Shown here one piece after another: positions 53,273-63,533 of a stretch of DNA of 64,000 nt. Each line of letters opens with the position of its first letter. Position 1 is the stretch's first letter. Source of the DNA: Urophycis tenuis (Eukaryota > Chordata > Actinopteri > Gadiformes > Phycidae); assembly GCA_036785325.1 (NCBI GenBank), contig JAXIVH010000082.1, forward strand, positions 559,730 to 623,729. Reading direction: 5' to 3'. The position numbers were made by a program, and so were the translations under genes. The notes below the pieces were generated by a model. It had not been told where the DNA came from. It searched no databases and saw only the letters and a list, made by a program, of their open reading frames with translations.

Positions 53273-53537
53273 ACTAGTTATTGTTCGACCCGTTTAAGAG
53301 CCCTCATATAACCTAAAACATGTTTCTAAAGCCTAGTGCTACAGTTCTAAAGTACTATATAGATTAAAGTTTTTAAAAAAACTTTAATCTAAGAAAAAAG
53401 GAAAAAGATCGGGAGCTGCTGTGTCGGGCTGCCACTCGCTGCGGCGCCGGAACCGGAAGCGGCGCCGGAAATTTCCCTCATGTTGTCATACTTGGCATTT
53501 GTGTACGAGGATACACAGACACCAAGATCTTCCACAA

Positions 53538-53556
53538 GTCTCTGTGGCGCAATCGG
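53538..53556 (+). pseudogene. tRNA-Asn 5' fragment, unit 1
   Basis: GTCTCTGTGGCGCAATCGG, the first 19 bases of tRNA-Asn, then AATGCGTTTGC. Truncated after the D arm. Confidence 0.8.
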
Positions 53557-53577
53557 AATGCGTTTGCTTGTGGCTAG

Positions 53578-53728
53578 TCTTGTTAGGTGTAATTACATGT
53601 CACAAGTGTTCCTCATGGCTACACCATGCTGTGTTTTTGCAGTGGGCGCTCAAGAAGAAGCCCATCAATGCTCATTCTCCCAAGGTTCTTCAGCAGGGTT
53701 TGACATCAAAATCAAAACGCTGCCCAAA
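53578..53728 (+). repeat. Intra-cassette duplication (upstream flank of tRNA-Lys)
   Basis: TTGTTAGGTGTAATTACATG ... CATCAAAATCAAAACGCTGC repeats 48730-48896 of the same unit with small changes and shortening. It ends at the cassette junction with the Tc1 fragment. It also occurs at 58068-58218 and 62086-62236. Confidence 0.8.
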
Positions 53729-53952
53729 GAGAGACCAGAAAATGGCTGTCCACCGACGGTCCCCATCCAACCTGACAGAGCTTGACAGGATCTGCAGAGA
53801 AGAATGGCAGAAACGCCCCAAATCCTGGTGTGCAAATTTTGTTGCATCATGCCAAAGACGACTTGAGGCTGTCATTGCTGCCAAAGGCCCTTAAACTAAG
53901 TGCTGAGTAAAGGGTCAGAATACTTTCTAAAATCCTGATAAAGATAGAAGGC
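53729..53952 (+). pseudogene. Tc1 3' fragment at cassette start, unit 2
   Basis: Last ~55 codons of Tc1-like transposase (MAVHRRSPSNLTELDRICRE, LEAVIAAKGP) plus 3' flank to GAAGGCTTCAC, carried by the cassette. Confidence 0.85.
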
Positions 53953-54115
53953 TTCACGAATGTGCGTGTCATCCTGGAGCCCGATTTCCAAGCAGTTGTT
54001 TTCCCGGGGGCGCGGCTTCAAAAGGTAGCGCATTGTTGTGCACAACGACATGCAAGACCAGAGGTTGAGGTTGCTCCATCGGCAGTGCGTGTTCCGTCAC
54101 AGGCCGCTGTTGGCC

Positions 54116-54212
54116 ATCGCTTCTCTGCCTTTTGGCTAAGATCAAGTGGTAGTATCTGTTCTTATCAGCTTAATGTCTGATATGTCCTCTATGTGGGGAC
54201 TACATATTAAAC
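54116..54212 (+). pseudogene. U2 snRNA 5' half, unit 2
   Basis: Same truncation as unit 1; a few bases are closer to canonical U2 (CAGCTTAATGTCTGATATG). Confidence 0.8.
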
Positions 54213-54286
54213 ATAGAGGGCCACCGTTGGGCAGTTTACCAAGCCGGCGAGTGGGACAGGCGGGCCGTGGCAGCAGGCGCATGTGT

Positions 54287-54406
54287 TAACTCTGGTTTCT
54301 CTACAAATCGTACAAGCCTTTCGCCTTTTACTAAAGACTTCCGTGGAGAGGAACACCCAAGAGTTTAGGGAATTTTTCTGGTGGGCTTTGCCATGTGGCA
54401 GAGCTC
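54287..54406 (+). ncRNA. RNU5: U5 spliceosomal RNA, unit 2
   Basis: Loop I and Sm site as in unit 1; AAATCGTACAAGCC in stem I where unit 1 has AAATCGAATAAGCC. Confidence 0.8.
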
Positions 54407-54863
54407 TGCATTACTGTGAAAATGATTGCTCTCTCCCTCTGAAAGCTCCTCCAGCTCCAAATGCTGCTCCGTGCAATTCAGCATTGTCCCAGAAATGCCG
54501 TGTCACCGGTGACGGTGTGCCGCTCTGTTTGTGAGGTAATATGAATCGGGGTTGTCCAGAGACCACGGTAGCCTAAAACCCCACCACCAGGGGCACGCTT
54601 TTCCCTGTGTTTAATAGCCTTGATGGCATTTCTTTCTGCAAAATCCCAGAAGTCGAATACAGGCTACACCATGAAACAAAAAAGATATTCACTCACTCAT
54701 TATATTACGAATAATGAGTGTTGGAATTGTATCTTACGGGTGCAGATATCACAATAACGATTGTCGTTTGTTAGTTGTGGCATAATGGTCAGTAAAATGT
54801 AAGCACCATGATGTAGACTCTTATGTGAGAGAATCAGTGCAGCATGTGAGCCGTGTACTAGGC

Positions 54864-55027
54864 ATACTTACCTGGCAGGCGAGATACCATGATCAAGAAG
54901 GTGGTTCACCCAGGGTGAGGCTCAGCCATTGCACTCCGGTTGTGCTGACCCCTGCGAATTCCCCACATGTGGGAATCTCGACTGCAAAATTTCTGGTAGT
55001 GGGGGACTGCGTCCGCGCTCTCCCCTG
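54864..55027 (+). ncRNA. RNU1: U1 spliceosomal RNA, unit 2
   Basis: Full 164 nt ending CCCCTG. It carries GGCAGGCGAG where the others have GGCAGGGGAG, in stem I. Confidence 0.85.
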
Positions 55028-55496
55028 GTGTGCTTGTGGGAAAATAAATACCAAAGTTTAACTTGCGTTGACTGCAGCTGTCAACGGGGAATTGACTAGA
55101 TGTGGAATTTATGCCACCATGATTGAACTTTTCAAATGTCTGAGATTGTTGGTTTAGTTACCAGCACCGAACAAGGACATCATCTTCATTAATAAGGTAA
55201 CGCAGTTCATTTGTAGAAAGGACTGTGGGCAAGATTGTTGTTTGCGAACGGTTGACATCTTGTCTATGTAATTCCTCAATCGCAAATTGCTGCAGGCAGC
55301 AATGCGCCTTGATGGCATTTATTGATGCAAAATCTCAGGTAGTGGATGGCTGTTTGTTTTCTGTTTGTTTGACCCATCTGCTTCTAGGTCTACTCAGAAC
55401 CTCCGATGAATCTGTCCTGCTTTTGGGGTTCCTGTGCCAAGTCGACGTCCAGTCGTTGCGCTTTGACTTAGAGGGCTGCTGGGCTCCTATGCCCTC

Positions 55497-55522
55497 TCCT
55501 CGTTAGTATAGTGGACAGTATC
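55497..55522 (+). pseudogene. tRNA-Asp 5' fragment, unit 2
   Basis: Same truncated sequence as unit 1. Confidence 0.75.
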
Positions 55523-55554
55523 GCTCGCTCAAGCAGCTCTCCTTAGCTCCAAGT

Positions 55555-55628
55555 GGTGCTGTGGCTTAGCTGGTTAAAGTGCCTGTCTAGTAAACAGGAG
55601 ACCCTGGGTTCAAATCCTAGCAGTACCT
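55555..55628 (+). tRNA. tRNA-Thr(AGT) a, unit 2
   Basis: Identical to the unit 1 gene. Confidence 0.9.
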
Positions 55629-55739
55629 GCAGTTATGTAAGACTCCAATTCTTTTCCTTACCATTTTTCCTTTATTAACGCACATCAGGTAGTGCCACGT
55701 TGGACCAATTTCAGAGAAATTTCACTCAGCGACAGCAGA

Positions 55740-55813
55740 GGTACTGTGGCTTAGCTGGTCAAAGCGCCTGTCTAGTAAACAGGAGACCCTGGGTTCAACT
55801 CCCAGCAGTACCT
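55740..55813 (+). tRNA. tRNA-Thr(AGT) b, unit 2
   Basis: Identical to the unit 1 gene. Confidence 0.9.
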
Positions 55814-56222
55814 GTCATTGCCCTTCTCCTAGTTTACATTGTGATGCCAGTTTCTGTGTACCAAAAAAATATCGGAATCATCTAAACCGGACCTTTTGCA
55901 ACCCATGTCTATCGCATATTATGAGATTGCCTCTGTGAAGGAATAACTTAGCCTTTGATTGTTTGTTTGCCACACAAATAGTGCATTCCTTTGTAACATT
56001 GATCAGAATCTTTCTATTGAAGTGTTGTGGCCCTTAACCTATCCAAACCAATCTAACAGAGGAGATATTCAAAGTTGGGGTTCAAAATTAAAGTTGAAAG
56101 CTTTGCAAGGAGCAAGTGAACTGTACAAAAGACATGGCATGCAAAGCATTCTGGTTAATTTTCAACAACTCATTTGGACTTTAAAGGTTCTCTCCGAAAC
56201 GCAACGTAGCAGTTGAGTCCGA

Positions 56223-56295
56223 GCCCGGTTAGCTCAGTTGGTAGAGCATGAGACTCTTATTCTCAGGGTTGTGGGTTTGAGCCCCACATTTGGCG
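56223..56295 (+). pseudogene. tRNA-Lys(CTT)-like relic, unit 2
   Basis: As unit 1, but the 3' strand reads ATTTGGC, one base closer to a paired acceptor. Confidence 0.7.
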
Positions 56296-56327
56296 CAGTA
56301 ATCTTTGCAAATGATGCTGGTGTTTGC

Positions 56328-56787
56328 TAGCCTGGGAATTCCCATGCTGCTTTGCGCGCGATTTCATTCTCACTGCAAAGACAGTCTGGAAACCACCGCC
56401 CTTATTTTCCCCTGAGTTAGGGAACCAATCACAGAACGGGGGGGGGGGGCAGCAATACGATGACGACGTCTATGGACGACACCGAAGCTTGTAGCGTGTT
56501 AATCAAACATGGCAGCGAACACAACGTTACCGTTCGATGCAGCTTAAGAAAGTGTATTAAGTAGCTTTTGTAGCAATTAATTTAATTTTAGTAGCTAATT
56601 TTTAGTAGCAATTGGCTATGAATCGCGCGCAAAGCAGCATGTGAAGAACCAGACGCCATTTGATAGACATTCGTAGCGCCCAATAAACGGCTCTAGGCAT
56701 TCGTAAACCACGCCTCAAATACGAGAAAATGCACACCTAGTTCCCAGACCATCATCTCATCGAGATGTGGACGCGTCAGCCAGGCTA
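56328..56787. mobile_element. 460-bp MITE with 9-bp target duplication
   Basis: Ends TAGCCTGG/CCAGGCTA, flanked by GGTGTTTGC at 56319-56327 and 56788-56796; the other units have a single GGTGTTTGC there. It also has a subterminal inverted repeat: CATGCTGCTTTGCGCGCGAT at about 56343 and its complement at about 56620-56641. No coding capacity. I cannot assign the superfamily; the target length (8-10 bp depending on reading) could fit hAT-like or Merlin-like groups. Confidence 0.85.
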
Positions 56788-57009
56788 GGTGTTTGCTGTA
56801 CTTTTCTGTCAATCTTCTCTCTATGCTTTGTGACACAATGGGCATACAAAGTACACAGGATCTCCTAAGATAAAGTCCAAAAGTACTGAGTGTTATCTGA
56901 TGTGCTACTTAATCAACCTTTATTTTTCTCACGCATCCAAGGAATCATGTCAGACCGAGGTTGTTGTTTTCTCAATTTTTAGCTCAAGAAGTTCACTTTG
57001 GCTGCCAGT

Positions 57010-57082
57010 GGTGCTGTGGCTTAGCTGGTTAAAGTGCCTGTCTAGTAAACAGGAGATCCTGGGCTAAATCCCAGCAGTACCT
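57010..57082 (+). pseudogene. tRNA-Thr(AGT)-like, T-loop defect, unit 2
   Basis: Same GGGCTAAATCCC defect as unit 1. Confidence 0.8.
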
Positions 57083-57200
57083 GCAGTTAAGACTCCCAGT
57101 CGTTTCGATTCCTTTTCCTTGCCATTTTTTCTTTATTAACGCACATCAGCTAGTGCTACATTGGACAAATTTCAGAGAAAGTTCACCCTATGACAGCAGA

Positions 57201-57274
57201 GGTACTGTGGCTTAGCTGGTCAAAGCGCCTGTCTTGTAAACAGGAGACCCTGGGTTCAACTCCCAGCAGTACCT
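57201..57274 (+). tRNA. tRNA-Thr(TGT), AGT-derived, unit 2
   Basis: Anticodon TGT in the same backbone; A box TGGCTTAGCTGG intact. Confidence 0.88.
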
Positions 57275-57527
57275 GTGATTGCCTGTCTCCTAGTTTACAT
57301 TGTGATGCCAGCTTTTTTTTCACCAAAAAAATATCAGAATCATTTCAACCGGAGCTTTGTTGTTAGGTGTAATTACATGTCACAAGTCCTTTGAGCCTAA
57401 CTTCTTCATGGCTACACCATACTGTGTTATTGTAGTCGGCGTTCAAGAAGAAGCCTATAAATGCTGATTCTCCCAAGGTTCTTCAGCAGTGTTTGACATC
57501 AAAATCAAAATGCTGCCCAAAAGGAAC

Positions 57528-57600
57528 CGCCCAACGTGGGGCTCGAACCCACGACCCTGAGATTAAGAGTCTCATGCTCTACCGACTGAGCTAGCCGGGC
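57528..57600 (-). tRNA. tRNA-Lys(CTT), unit 2
   Basis: Identical to the unit 1 gene, including the downstream TTTT. Confidence 0.95.
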
Positions 57601-57786
57601 GATAAAAGTCTTTTTAGCTGTTCTTTTGGAGGGACCCACATACAGATCTGGAAGCACACAACAGCTGTTGGACATCCAGAACAGTGGGTTCCACACAAAG
57701 TTAATGATCAAATTGCCATCTTTTGACGTCCTTAGCCTTTTGGTACCCGATACTCTGACTGACACCAGCAGCAGCTGCTGCCTGAC

Positions 57787-57792
57787 GTCTCT

Positions 57793-57853
<61 letters not shown>

Positions 57854-57860
57854 AGGGACG
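57787..57860 (+). tRNA. tRNA-Asn(GTT), unit 2
   Basis: Identical to the unit 1 gene. Confidence 0.93.
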
Positions 57861-58027
57861 CTTGCATTTGGAGTCATATGCCAGTCGACAAAACAAGCGT
57901 TTCACAATCAAAACTCCAAGACGCCTCATGTTGCATGCATCCTCTTCTTCTAATGGGCAAATTTCCCTCATGTTGTCATACTTGGCATTTGTGTACAAGG
58001 ATACACAGACACCAAGATCTTCCACAA

Positions 58028-58046
58028 GTCTCTGTGGCGCAATCGG
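58028..58046 (+). pseudogene. tRNA-Asn 5' fragment, unit 2
   Basis: Same 19-base fragment. Confidence 0.8.
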
Positions 58047-58218
58047 AATGCGTTTGCTTGTGGCTAGTCTTGTTAGGTGTAATTACATGTCACAAGTGTT
58101 CCTCATGGCTACACCATGCTGTGTTTTTGCAGTGGGCGCTCAAGAAGAAGCCCATCAATGCTCATTCTCCCAAGGTTCTTCAGCAGGGTTTGACATCAAA
58201 ATCAAAACGCTGCCCAAA

Positions 58219-58442
58219 GAGAGACCAGAAAATGGCTGTCCACCGACGGTCCCCATCCAACCTGACAGAGCTTGACAGGATCTGCAGAGAAGAATGGCAG
58301 AAACGCCCCAAATCCTGGTGTGCAAATTTTGTTGCATCATGCCAAAGACGACTTGAGGCTGTCATTGCTGCCAAAGGCCCTTAAACTAAGTGCTGAGTAA
58401 AGGGTCAGAATACTTTCTAAAATCCTGATAAAGATAGAAGGC
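58219..58442 (+). pseudogene. Tc1 3' fragment at cassette start, unit 3
   Basis: Same fragment as in unit 2. Confidence 0.85.
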
Positions 58443-58605
58443 TTCACGAATGTGCGTGTCATCCTGGAGCCCGATTTCCAAGCAGTTGTTTTCCCGGGGG
58501 CGCGGCTTCAAAAGGTAACGCATTGTTGTGCACAACGACATGCAAGACCAGAGGTTGAGGTTGCTCCATCGGCAGTGCGTGTTCCGTCACAGGCCGCTGT
58601 TGGCC

Positions 58606-58702
58606 ATCGCTTCTCTGCCTTTTGGCTAAGATCAAGTGGTAGTATCTGTTCTTATCAGCTTAATGTCTGATATGTCCTCTATGTGGGGACTACATATTAA
58701 AC
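58606..58702 (+). pseudogene. U2 snRNA 5' half, unit 3
   Basis: As in unit 2. Confidence 0.8.
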
Positions 58703-58776
58703 ATAGAGGGCCACCGTTGGGCAGTTTACCAAGCCGGCGAGTGGGACAGGCGGGCCGTGGCAGCAGGCGCATGTGT

Positions 58777-58896
58777 TAACTCTGGTTTCTCTACAAATCG
58801 TACAAGCCTTTCGCCTTTTACTAAAGACTTCCGTGGAGAGGAACACCCAAGAGTTTAGGGAATTTTTCTGGTGGGCTTTGCCATGTGGCAGAGCTC
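58777..58896 (+). ncRNA. RNU5: U5 spliceosomal RNA, unit 3
   Basis: Same sequence as unit 2. Confidence 0.8.
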
Positions 58897-59351
58897 TGCA
58901 TTACTGTGAAAATGATTGCTCTCTCCCTCTGAAAGCTCCTCCAGCTCCAAATGCTGCTCCGTGCAATTCAGCATTGTCCCAGAAATGTCGTGTCACCGGT
59001 GACGGTGTGCCGCTCTGTTTGTGAGGTAATATGAATCGGGGTTGTCCAGAGACCACGGTAGCCTAAAACCCCACCACCAGGGGCACGCTTTTCCCTGTGT
59101 TTAATAGCCTTGATGGCATTTCTTTCTGCAAAATCCCAGAAGTCGAATACAGCAAAGCATGAAACAAAAAAGATATTCACTCAGTCATTATATTACGAAT
59201 AATGAGTGTTGGAATTGTATCTTACGGGTGCAGATATCACAATAACGATTGTAGTTTGTTAGTTGTGGCATAATGGTCAGTAAAATGTAAGCACCATGAT
59301 GTAGACTCTTATGTGAGAGAATCAGTGCAGCATGTGAGCCGTGTACTAGGC

Positions 59352-59515
59352 ATACTTACCTGGCAGGGGAGATACCATGATCAAGAAGGTGGTTCACCCA
59401 GGGCGAGGCTCAGCCATTGCACTCCGGTTGTGCTGACCCCTGCGAATTCCCCACATGTGGGAATCTCGACTGCAAAATTTCTGGTAGTGGGGGACTGCGT
59501 CCGCGCTCTCCCCTG
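59352..59515 (+). ncRNA. RNU1: U1 spliceosomal RNA, unit 3
   Basis: Full 164-nt U1 with the intact 5' ACTTACCTG, four-stem layout, Sm-like site AATTTCTGG and 3' hairpin. The best U1 candidate in the window; about a dozen differences from human U1. Confidence 0.88.
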
Positions 59516-59983
59516 GTGTGCTTGTGGGAAAATAAATACCAAAGTTTAACTTACGTTGACTGCAGCTGTCACCGGGGAATTGACTAGATGTGGAATTTAT
59601 GCCACCATGAATGAACTTTTCAAATGTCTGAGATTGTTGGTTTAGTTAGCAGCACCGAACAAGGACATCATCTTCATTAATAAGGTAACGCAGTTCATTT
59701 GTAGAAAGGACTGTGGGCAAGATTGTTGTATGCGAACGGTTGACATCTTGTCTATGTAATTCCTCAATCGCAAATTGCTGCAGGCAGCAATGCGCCTTGA
59801 TGGCATTTATTGATGCAAAATCTCAGGTAGTGGATGGCTGTTTGTTTTTGTTTGTTTGACCCATCTGCTTCTAGGTCTACTCAGAACCTCCGATGAATCT
59901 GTCCTGCTTTTGGGGTTCCTGTGCCAAGTCGACGTCCAGTCGTTGCGCTTTGACTTAGAGGACTGCTGGGCTCCTATGCCCTC

Positions 59984-60009
59984 TCCTCGTTAGTATAGTG
60001 GACAGTATC
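59984..60009 (+). pseudogene. tRNA-Asp 5' fragment, unit 3
   Basis: Same truncated sequence as unit 1. Confidence 0.75.
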
Positions 60010-60041
60010 GCTCGCTCAAGCAGCTCTCCTTAGCTCCAAGT

Positions 60042-60115
60042 GGTGCTGTGGCTTAGCTGGTTAAAGTGCCTGTCTAGTAAACAGGAGACCCTGGGTTCAA
60101 ATCCTAGCAGTACCT
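60042..60115 (+). tRNA. tRNA-Thr(AGT) a, unit 3
   Basis: Identical to the unit 1 gene. Confidence 0.9.
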
Positions 60116-60226
60116 GCAGTTATGTAAGACTCCAATTCTTTTCCTTACCATTTTTCCTTTATTAACGCACATCAGGTAGTGCCACGTTGGACCAATTTCA
60201 GAGAAATTTCACTCAGCGACAGCAGA

Positions 60227-60300
60227 GGTACTGTGGCTTAGCTGGTCAAAGCGCCTGTCTAGTAAACAGGAGACCCTGGGTTCAACTCCCAGCAGTACCT
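60227..60300 (+). tRNA. tRNA-Thr(AGT) b, unit 3
   Basis: Identical to the unit 1 gene. Confidence 0.9.
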
Positions 60301-60709
60301 GTCATTGCCCTTCTCCTAGTTTACATTGTGATGCCATTTTCTGTGTACCAAAAAAATATCGGAATCATCTAAACCGGACCTTTTGCAACCCATGTCTATC
60401 GCATATTATGAGATTGCCTCTGTGAAGGAATAACTTAGCCTTTGATTGTTTGTTTGCCACACAAATAGTGCATTCCTTTGTAACATTGATCAGAATCTTT
60501 CTATTGAAGTGTTGTGGCCCTTAACCTATCCAAACCAATCTAACAGAGGAGATATTCAAAGTTGGGGTTCAAAATTAAAGTTGAAAGCTTTGCAAGGAGC
60601 AAGTGAACTGTACAAAAGACATGGCATGCAAAGCATTCTGGTTAATTTTCAACAACTCATTTGGACTTTAAAGGTTCTCTCCGAAACGCAGCGTAGCAGT
60701 TGAGTCCGA

Positions 60710-60782
60710 GCCCGGTTAGCTCAGTTGGTAGAGCATGAGACTCTTATTCTCAGGGTTGTGGGTTTGAGCCCCACATTTGGCG
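60710..60782 (+). pseudogene. tRNA-Lys(CTT)-like relic, unit 3
   Basis: As unit 2. Confidence 0.7.
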
Positions 60783-61027
60783 CAGTAATCTTTGCAAATG
60801 ATGCTGGTGTTTGCTGTACTTTTCTGTCAATCTTCTCTCTATGCTTTGTGACACAATGGGCATACAAAGTACACAGGATCTCCTAAGATAAAGTCCAAAA
60901 GTACTGAGTGTTATCTGATGTGCTACTTAATCAACCTTTATTTTTCTCACGCATCCAAGGAATCATGTCAGACCGAGGTTGTTGTTTTCTCAATTTTTAG
61001 CTCAAGAAGTTCACTTTGGCTGCCAGT

Positions 61028-61100
61028 GGTGCTGTGGCTTAGCTGGTTAAAGTGCCTGTCTAGTAAACAGGAGATCCTGGGCTAAATCCCAGCAGTACCT
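61028..61100 (+). pseudogene. tRNA-Thr(AGT)-like, T-loop defect, unit 3
   Basis: Same GGGCTAAATCCC defect. Confidence 0.8.
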
Positions 61101-61218
61101 GCAGTTAAGACTCCCAGTCGTTTCGATTCCTTTTCCTTGCCATTTTTTCTTTATTAACGCACATCAGCTAGTGCTACATTGGACAAATTTCAGAGAAAGT
61201 TCACCCTATGACAGCAGA

Positions 61219-61292
61219 GGTACTGTGGCTTAGCTGGTCAAAGCGCCTGTCTTGTAAACAGGAGACCCTGGGTTCAACTCCCAGCAGTACCT
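61219..61292 (+). tRNA. tRNA-Thr(TGT), AGT-derived, unit 3
   Basis: As unit 2. Confidence 0.88.
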
Positions 61293-61545
61293 GTGATTGC
61301 CTGTCTCCTAGTTTACATTGTGATGCCAGCTTTTTTTTCACCAAAAAAATATCAGAATCATTTCAACCGGAGCTTTGTTGTTAGGTGTAATTACATGTCA
61401 CAAGTCCTTTGAGCCTAACTTCTTCATGGCTACACCATACTGTGTTATTGTAGTCGGCGTTCAAGAAGAAGCCTATAAATGCTGATTCTCCCAAGGTTCT
61501 TCAGCAGTGTTTGACATCAAAATCAAAATGCTGCCCAAAAGGAAC

Positions 61546-61618
61546 CGCCCAACGTGGGGCTCGAACCCACGACCCTGAGATTAAGAGTCTCATGCTCTAC
61601 CGACTGAGCTAGCCGGGC
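61546..61618 (-). tRNA. tRNA-Lys(CTT), unit 3
   Basis: Identical to the unit 1 gene. Confidence 0.95.
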
Positions 61619-61804
61619 GATAAAAGTCTTTTTAGCTGTTCTTTTGGAGGGACCCACACACAGATCTGGAAGCACACAACAGCTGTTGGATATCCAGAAC
61701 AGTGGGTTCCACACAAAGTTAATGATCAAATTGCCATCTTTTGACGTCCTTAGCCTTTTGGTACCCGATACTCTGACTGACACCAGCAGCAGCTGCTGCC
61801 TGAC

Positions 61805-61810
61805 GTCTCT

Positions 61811-61871
<61 letters not shown>

Positions 61872-61878
61872 AGGGACG
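61805..61878 (+). tRNA. tRNA-Asn(GTT), unit 3
   Basis: Identical to the unit 1 gene. Confidence 0.93.
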
Positions 61879-62045
61879 CTTGCATTTGGAGTCATATGCC
61901 AGTCGACAAAACAAGCGTTTCACAATCAAAACTCCAAGACGCCTCATGTTGCATGCATCCTCTTCTTCAAATGGGCAAATTTCCCTCATGTTGTCATACT
62001 TGGCATTTGTGTACGAGGATACACAGACACCAAGATCTTCCACAA

Positions 62046-62064
62046 GTCTCTGTGGCGCAATCGG
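62046..62064 (+). pseudogene. tRNA-Asn 5' fragment, unit 3
   Basis: Same 19-base fragment. Confidence 0.8.
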
Positions 62065-62236
62065 AATGCGTTTGCTTGTGGCTAGTCTTGTTAGGTGTAA
62101 TTACATGTCACAAGTGTTCCTCATGGCTACACCATGCTGTGTTTTTGCAGTGGGCGCTCAAGAAGAAGCCCATCAATGCTCATTCTCCCAAGGTTCTTCA
62201 GCAGGGTTTGACATCAAAATCAAAACGCTGCCCAAA

Positions 62237-62461
62237 GAGAGACCAGAAAATGGCTGTCCACCGACGGTCCCCATCCAACCTGACAGAGCTTGACAGGATC
62301 TGCAGAGAAGAATGGCAGAAACGCCCCAAATCCTGGTGTGCAAATTTTGTTGCATCATGCCAAAGACGACTTGAGGCTGTCATTGCTGCCAAAGGCCCTT
62401 AAACTAAGTGCTGAGTAAAGGGTCAGAATACTTTCTAAAATCCTGATAAAGATAGAAGGCT
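62237..62461 (+). pseudogene. Tc1 3' fragment at cassette start, unit 4
   Basis: Same fragment as in unit 2. Confidence 0.85.
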
Positions 62462-62623
62462 TCACGAATGTGCGTGTCATCCTGGAGCCCGATTTCCAAG
62501 CAGTTGTTTTCCCGGGGGCGCGGCTTCAAAAGGTAGCGCATTGTTGTGCACAACGACATGCAAGACCAGAGGTTGAGGTTGCTCCATCGGCAGTGCGTGT
62601 TCCGTCACAGGCCGCTGTTGGCC

Positions 62624-62720
62624 ATCGCTTCTCTGCCTTTTGGCTAAGATCAAGTGGTAGTATCTGTTCTTATCAGCTTAATGTCTGATATGTCCTCTAT
62701 GTGGGGACTACATATTAAAC
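62624..62720 (+). pseudogene. U2 snRNA 5' half, unit 4
   Basis: As in unit 2. Confidence 0.8.
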
Positions 62721-62794
62721 ATAGGGGGCCACCGTTGGGCAGTTTACCAAGCCGGCGAGTGGGACAGGCGGGCCGTGGCAGCAGGCGCATGTGT

Positions 62795-62914
62795 TAACTC
62801 TGGTTTCTCTACAAATCGTACAAGCCTTTCGCCTTTTACTAAAGACTTCCGTGGAGAGGAACACCCAAGAGTTTAGGGAATTTTTCTGGTGGGCTTTGCC
62901 ATGTGGCAGAGCTC
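62795..62914 (+). ncRNA. RNU5: U5 spliceosomal RNA, unit 4
   Basis: Same sequence as unit 2. Confidence 0.8.
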
Positions 62915-63369
62915 TGCATTACTGTGAAAATGATTGCTCTCTCCCTCTGAAAGCTCCTCCAGCTCCAAATGCTGCTCGGTGCAATTCAGCATTGTCCCAG
63001 AAATGCCGTGTCACCGGTGACGGTGTGCCGTTCTGTTTGTGAGGTAATATGAATCGGGGTTGTCCAGAGACCACGGTAGCCTAAAACCCCACCACCAGGG
63101 GCACGCTTTTCCCTGTGTTTAATAGCCTTGATGGCATTTCTTTCTGCAAAATCCCAGAAGTCGAATACAGCAAAGCATGAAACAAAAAAGATATTCACTC
63201 ACTCATTATATTACGAATAATGAGTGTTGGAATTGTATCTTACGGGTGCAGATATCACAATAACGATTGTAGTTTGTTAGTTGTGGCATAATGGTCAGTA
63301 AAATGTAAGCACCATGATGTAGACTCTTATGTGAGAGAATCAGTGCAGCATGTGAGCCGTGTACTAGGC

Positions 63370-63533
63370 ATACTTACCTGGCAGGGGAGATACCATGATC
63401 AAGAAGCTGGTTCACCCAGGGCGAGGCTCAGCCATTGCACTCCGGTTGTGCTGACCCCTGCGAATTCCCCACATGTGGGAATCTCGACTGCAAAATTTCT
63501 GGTAGTGGGGGACTGCGTCCGCGCTCTCCCCTG
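63370..63533 (+). ncRNA. RNU1: U1 spliceosomal RNA, unit 4
   Basis: Full 164 nt; one change (AAGAAGCTGG for AAGAAGGTGG) next to stem I. Confidence 0.85.

Larger units (their letters stand above)
49334..53468 (-). mobile_element. Full-length L2/Maui-like LINE with intact ORF
   Basis: 4,135 bp on the minus strand, flanked by AAAT (49330-49333 and 53469-53472). The empty site is preserved in units 2 and 3 (GGGCAAATTTCCC). Its 3' end is GGGGGATTAATAAAGAAATA plus a TATCT-type simple tail at 49334-49357. The 5' end is GC-rich (GCGGCGCCGG). It contains one ORF of 1,018 codons. Its 3' UTR includes a degraded partial copy of the ORF end (49700-50140). Confidence 0.92.
45582..53728. repeat. RNA-gene cassette, unit 1 (split by L2 LINE)
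   Basis: The cassette is 45582-49333 plus 53469-53728, about 4.0 kb without the LINE. It starts inside a Tc1 relic (GGAGAGACCAGAAAATGG) and carries U2-like, U5, U1, tRNA-Asp fragment, tRNA-Thr x2, tRNA-Lys-like, tRNA-Thr-like x2, tRNA-Lys(CTT) (-), tRNA-Asn (+) and a tRNA-Asn fragment. Confidence 0.9.
53729..58218. repeat. RNA-gene cassette, unit 2 (4,490 bp with MITE)
   Basis: Same order as unit 1. It is 472 bp longer than unit 3, of which a 460-bp MITE and its 9-bp target duplication account for 469. Very high identity to units 1, 3 and 4. Confidence 0.93.
58219..62236. repeat. RNA-gene cassette, unit 3 (4,018 bp)
   Basis: Uninterrupted unit; defines the basic period. Boundaries are at GAGAGACCAG following AAACGCTGCCCAAA. 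Confidence 0.95.
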
